Source: Diadema setosum (taxonomy: Eukaryota > Echinodermata > Echinoidea > Diadematoida > Diadematidae). Taken from it: 64,000 nt of DNA. The translations under genes and the position numbers were made by a program. The stretch lies in NCBI GenBank assembly GCA_033980235.1, contig CM067067.1, forward strand, positions 3,153,001-3,217,000, given 5' to 3'. The notes below the pieces were generated by a model that was not told the DNA's origin, ran no database searches, and was given only the letters and a program-made list of their open reading frames with translations. Below are positions 43,101-49,100 of the stretch, one piece after another (position 1 is the stretch's first letter; each line of letters starts with the position of its first letter).

Positions 43101-46100
43101 GCACACGCAAGCTTACACATACTACACACAGCCACAGCTATGCTTATCGATGACGCCTACCATGAAAGAAAACTTGGTTTTGCAGAGAAAACACTGTACA
43201 ACTATCTATTCACAGAGTCTGAAGCATCAGCTCTGTCATCCTTATCACATCTCTATCACAAAATTGTTTGTACTTTGAAATTTTATACTGAATACACTGC
43301 AAGAGAAATTGAAAGCAACACATCCGCTTTCCTCTATACACTGGAAATTTGTTCTAGATTTACGAGGATTCATATTTCAAGGTTCCAAGATCCGTTAAAG
43401 GATCCCTTTGCTGTTTTTCAAGTTCTATGTTGATTTCGCACATCTTTTTTTCGTATTCTGTGCAAGCAAAATTTTCCTCAGAGTACTGTGATGTTTGTTT
43501 CAGTATAACTGTAGCTAATCCATCTGCATGAAAGAATCTTTTAAAGAATCATTAAATTGCCATCTCTGAATTTCACTGCATACTGGTATCTAAGTTTAGA
43601 GAAAGATTAAAGTGCCAATGTGAGAGAGAAACAGGAACATTACGATTCTATGCTGTGTTGCAAATTGAAGACTCTGTAACAAAAATGAGTAATTATGAGG
43701 CTTTGGAAAATTTTTCAATTAAAAAAACAAACAAACAAACAAACATGTGTATGAAAAATATAAGGCATGAAAGAAATATCCATATATCTTCTTTTTTTTT
43801 TCAAATTCTAAGTATGAAGCATTAATGATGAATAGCAAAACGTTATATTCATATAAAATAAAAAATACAGAACCAAACCACAGAAATGTGGGTTCTGGGA
43901 CTAGATGGGTTGATACAAGATCAGTTGATTCTAGAAACAATAAGATCGTAGCACCTTTGGGGTTCTGATACCACCCCCCCCCCCCCACCCACCTAACTTT
44001 CCCAACACCCGATACTCACACAAACAAGGAAAGAGTGTTATGGATATGGTACTGGTAGACCGGACTCCCATGGTGCCTGGTACTCCTAGAATGGTGATGG
44101 CAGCATGTCCTAGCCTTTACTGGCCACTTCACTCTTTTTTTTTTGTCTTAGCCACTGCTTATCTATGACCAATGTGCTGGTAAAATTTAGAAGCTAGTGT
44201 GCCTAGGGTTTTGAATACAATGCTAGAGGTGTCAGAGAAATGACAGTTATCAAGGAATAGAGACCTACATAGGGAGAAATCTTCCTCTATGTGGCAAGTG
44301 ACTCTAACAGGAAACTCATATACATGTATATTACAAAATTACACATTGCTTCACATCAAGCATCCATGAAAATGCTGAAAGCCAGTGAACAAGCAGTCAA
44401 AAGTAATAACATACTACCATCAGCATTTCACTTCGGGGTACTAGGTTTCCATACTGGCGGACAGTAGCTGAGTAACTTTATAGGAGTGTTCATGCAGCTA
44501 CTGTCGACATCATAATACGCAATGCGACTTCCACCACATATACTGGTCAAGACCAAGTGGAGCAGTTTCACATTCACAGTGCTTGTATTCTTGTTAACCT
44601 CCACAAATGATCCACAAAATACATGTAACTGTCAAAAAAAAAAAAAAATAACCACTGCATCATCCTTTGAATTTTTCGAGAATTTAATGACTTTGCTGGA
44701 TCTTTGCTACATTGTAGATCTTCTTTTAATATGTTGCAGAGATATGCCTACACATGGAAGGTGTATAAACTCTGCTGGTCTGTTTACATTATGGTTTAAA
44801 CACTTCCATGTATATGCACTGGTGGCCAATTGACCTTGCTGAGATTCACCAAGAGAATTTTTTCCACATTATGAATGATTAACATCAATGAAAAAACAAG
44901 GAAAAGTAGAAATTATGCGGTGCGTAATATGTGTCCCCGCCGGAAGTAGCATTTAGTAGCAAAATGTACAATATAGGTAAAAAGATGAAGGTCAAAGGTC
45001 AAAGAAGTCAAAGGTCAAAATTCTATGTAGAAGTTTTGAAGCCCTCACCTAGTGCCATCACATAAAACAAACGGAATCGAAATAGGGTTAGAAATGGCGA
45101 AGGAGTAGCATTTTGTAGCCAATGTACAATATAGGTAAAAAAATCAAGGTCAAAGGTCAAAGAAGTCAAAGGTCAAAATTCTGTGTAGAAGTTTTGAAGC
45201 CCTCACCTAGTGCCATCACATAAAGCAAACGGAATCAAAATCGGGTTAGAAATGGCGAAGGAGTAGCATTTTGTAGGCAATGTACAATATAGGTCAAAAA
45301 TCAAGGTCAAAGGTCAAAGAAGTCAAAGGTCAAAATTCTGTGTAGAAGTTTTGAAGCCCTCACCTAGTGCCATCACTTAAAGCAAACGGAATTGAAATCG
45401 GGTTACAAATGGCGAAGGAGTAGCATTTTGTAGCAAAATGTACAATATAGGTCAAAAATCAAGGTCAAAGGTCAAAGAAGTCAAAGGTCAAAATTCTGTG
45501 TAGAAGTTTTGAAGCCCTCACCTAGTGCCATCATATAAAGCAAACGGAATCAAAATCGGGATAGAAATGGCGAAGGAGTAGCATTTTGAAGCAAAATGTA
45601 CAATATAGGTCAAAGGTCAAGGTCAAAGGTCACAATTGAAAATCTGTATACAAGTTTCAAAGCTCCCATGTAGTGCTATCATATAAAGCAAACAGAATCA
45701 AAATCGGGTTAGAAATGGCGATGGAGTAGCATTTTGAACATTTTGATCACACACGGACGCACACACGGACGGACACACGGACACACGGACGGACACACAC
45801 ACGTACGGAGCCCGTTTCATAGTCCCCTGCTCGAACTCGTTCGGCGGGGACAAAAAAATCTCATTTAATTTGCAGGCCAAAATGCAACAGAATGTGATCA
45901 AAATGAGCCCAAACAGTGAAACAGTGATTCCAGCTTGCCTTTTATCAACTTATGCCCAAGTATCTAAAAAAAAAAAAAAAAAAAAAACCAACTAATTGGT
46001 GGTTAAATGGTCCTGAAGAATTTCAGACCCCGAGTCTCATAATGAACCATGTTGCTAACTGCTGGAGAATTTCCAATAAAAATGCAGCTGGTGAGGAAGG

Positions 46101-49100
46101 TAACTTTGCCATGTTTTTGAACAACGTTCCATCAGCATTTCAGCAAGGAGTGCATCACAGACTAAGACCATTTTCTTAAGACCACTTTCACAAGAGCAGA
46201 GAAACTAATTGCAATGCTGAATTACACTAACATTATTACAATAAACGTCTGTACACACAGCTGAAGAAGGCCTCACGGATTCTGTGGTTTTGCATACCAC
46301 AGTAAGTTCAGAGTAAGAAGAGAAGGTGTGGCTTCTTTTCAAGTAGCCATTAATCACTCTTGAGTGAAGCTCTCGAAACCATATGAGCGGTAAATTTGAC
46401 TTTCTATCTTTGCTGTTCAGGTGGACTCATTAGTACAGTAGTAGTAGCAGCAGTACATCTAGATAAGAGTACAATCTAACCGTGCTGAAGGTGTTATTTT
46501 TCTTGTCTTCATCATTTCTTTTGTAAAGAGATGGAAAGGGGGGCATCCATGCACAAATTTAACATTACAATCTGATGATACCAAAAATCAAAGGTACACA
46601 CAGCCAAAATGCATCATTAGCTTGATGACTGTAGTGATCCATCACTACAATCATCATATACATGACGCATTCTCCGCTCATGTGAAAATGGTTAAAGACT
46701 CACATTTGAAAGATGGAGCCAATTCAAATGCAGAGACTCCAACTCTCCCATTTTCGACGGGAGATCTCCCGCCGAAAACCCATTTTTGCAAAATCTCCCG
46801 TTCTCCCGCTGGAGATTTGATTTCTCCAGCCTTGGCTCTGTGTCTCCCGGTGGAAAGGATTTCTTACTTATTGCTATCGTATGTTGAAAAAATAAGCCTT
46901 AGATAGCACCAGAGAACATCTAGAACCGTAGGAACTTCGCGCTTCGCACACATCAACTTGGAGTCTCCCGTTTGCTAGGGGTTTCGGGCGGGAGAATCTC
47001 CAGATCAGAAGGTGCTTGGGGTTGGAGTCTCTGCAAATGACAAACAGATGTCTTCTAATTATCATCTTGAGGACTGTACATGATTATCTGTGCTGAAGCA
47101 GCATTCCTCAGCTCTAATGATGTCTACCCCTAGCTGCTGCTTTCTCGTTAGTGTCTCAACCAGATAGTAGTACCCCACTGCCAAAAAAAGGAACATGGAA
47201 TGCCAAGAATAAAATCTGTTGTGGGAAAAATTACCATCTCTCAGAGTCAGTGAGTCAAGTCTAGGCCCATTCACACTCACTGAAACAGCATGATTCAAAT
47301 TGCAATTTTTGTGCTCTTGTTCACACCTACATAGGGAAAGCAAAAATCATGATCCAATTTACCGGTACAGCCTTTCAGAGAAGAATCACGACCCAAATCA
47401 TTCCAGTTCCAGCAAGGTCAAAGTGCACATGCACGAGTCTAAGATTTGACCTGACTTTGACCAGACTGTCCCCGAAGCGCCCAACATGCACTTTGATTAT
47501 TCAAGTGGATACAAATGTAAAATAAAAACTTGTCCCATTTCACACACCGTTCATACACCCTTCACACCAGAAATAATTGTGACTATTTCAGAAACATCAC
47601 ACTTTTAGTGATGCAGCGATCATAAAAGGGGAAACAATCCCTTTGAAATAGAGCAGCAACAGGTGGTATCATAGTCTCCTATTTTCCCATCAACCGTCTT
47701 CTTATGATATCTCTCTTTCTCCTTCCTCAATCTGGCATTCTCTGTACACACATGTCCTCTGTCATTCCAACCTGTGGTTCAAATAATCATTCATTCTACA
47801 CCGACTATTAGTTATGTATTAACTATACAGCAGGATTCCTCACACATATTCCTGCAAGTAGATTATCTCACATTTCTTTCCTACAACGTATGTATCACAA
47901 AGACTTAAAAGCGCACTCATATCTTACACAGAATACTTATCTAGTTTCTGTTCTGGAAGTGCCATTTTTTTTTTTTTATAAAAAAAAAAGTACCAATGAA
48001 ACTGCACTTCTGAGACACTTGATCTTAGAATATTAGATTACCTTGGACAAATGCCATTCACATTCAACACTTCATCTGAAACGTTGGTCTTCAAAGGAAA
48101 GTACTTACTGATGTAACTGTCTTAAAGGGACATGCAGCTTTGAATTACATGACAATTTCAGGTGAGCTGGAATTAGCATTGTCACAAAGATTATCAACAA
48201 TGATAATTTAAGGAAAACTGGATTTTGTTATGAAAAACAAAATAAAAACTGATGAATGCAGAAATAATCAAACAGCATGACTTGTCCAGTTGCACATGGA
48301 CTGCAATCACTCAATAAACTCATAATGTAGTGAAACTTTTCATCAATCATGAAATTTGTGAGCATGTAATAAGGAAACTCCAGACACTTGATTCATACAA
48401 TGTACATTCTGTTGGAGCATAAATTCTTTCAAGAATGACTAGACTTTCATGTTCACATATCAGCTGTCGCCTGGCATTATAAACACCGTGGCATTCAACG
48501 GCATTCTGATTTTGATGAGAGATTCAAGGATAATGGAATCAAACGCACTTTGAAATGATGGTCATAAGATCTACAGTATGTACAAGAAGCAAAATCAGGA
48601 GACTTGAGGAAGAAAAGTTATAACGAAGTGGCCTAAGGCTTCGTGCACACTGCAAACAGCATTTTGAAAATAAAGCCAGACAAATCATCAGATTACAAAA
48701 TGCTGTCTAATCAGAAAGCTTTTGCTTGAAATCTTACTCCAACAAATTATAAAACAGATGCAGAGTTAATAACTTTTTACTAAACTGCCTAGCAGACTGA
48801 GTAACGCATATGCCATGACGTGTACAAAAGGGTATAGTGTACAAGAGTGCAGATATATGCCATCATCCAACAATTACAAGTTGGCAAATTCCCAATTTTT
48901 TCTTCTCTACTTCTCTACACTGTTTGCATGATTGAAGTGCAGGAATTTCCATCAATTATCTGGTATTAAAATATCTGACATAAGTCACCTTGTTCTATAC
49001 TTTAAATTAAACTCAGTTATCTTCCATAAAAAACTATTAGCGAGAAATGCTCTTGGAGCAATGAGAGCTCTCTCTTATGGTTATGTCTTTGCTCAAGATG

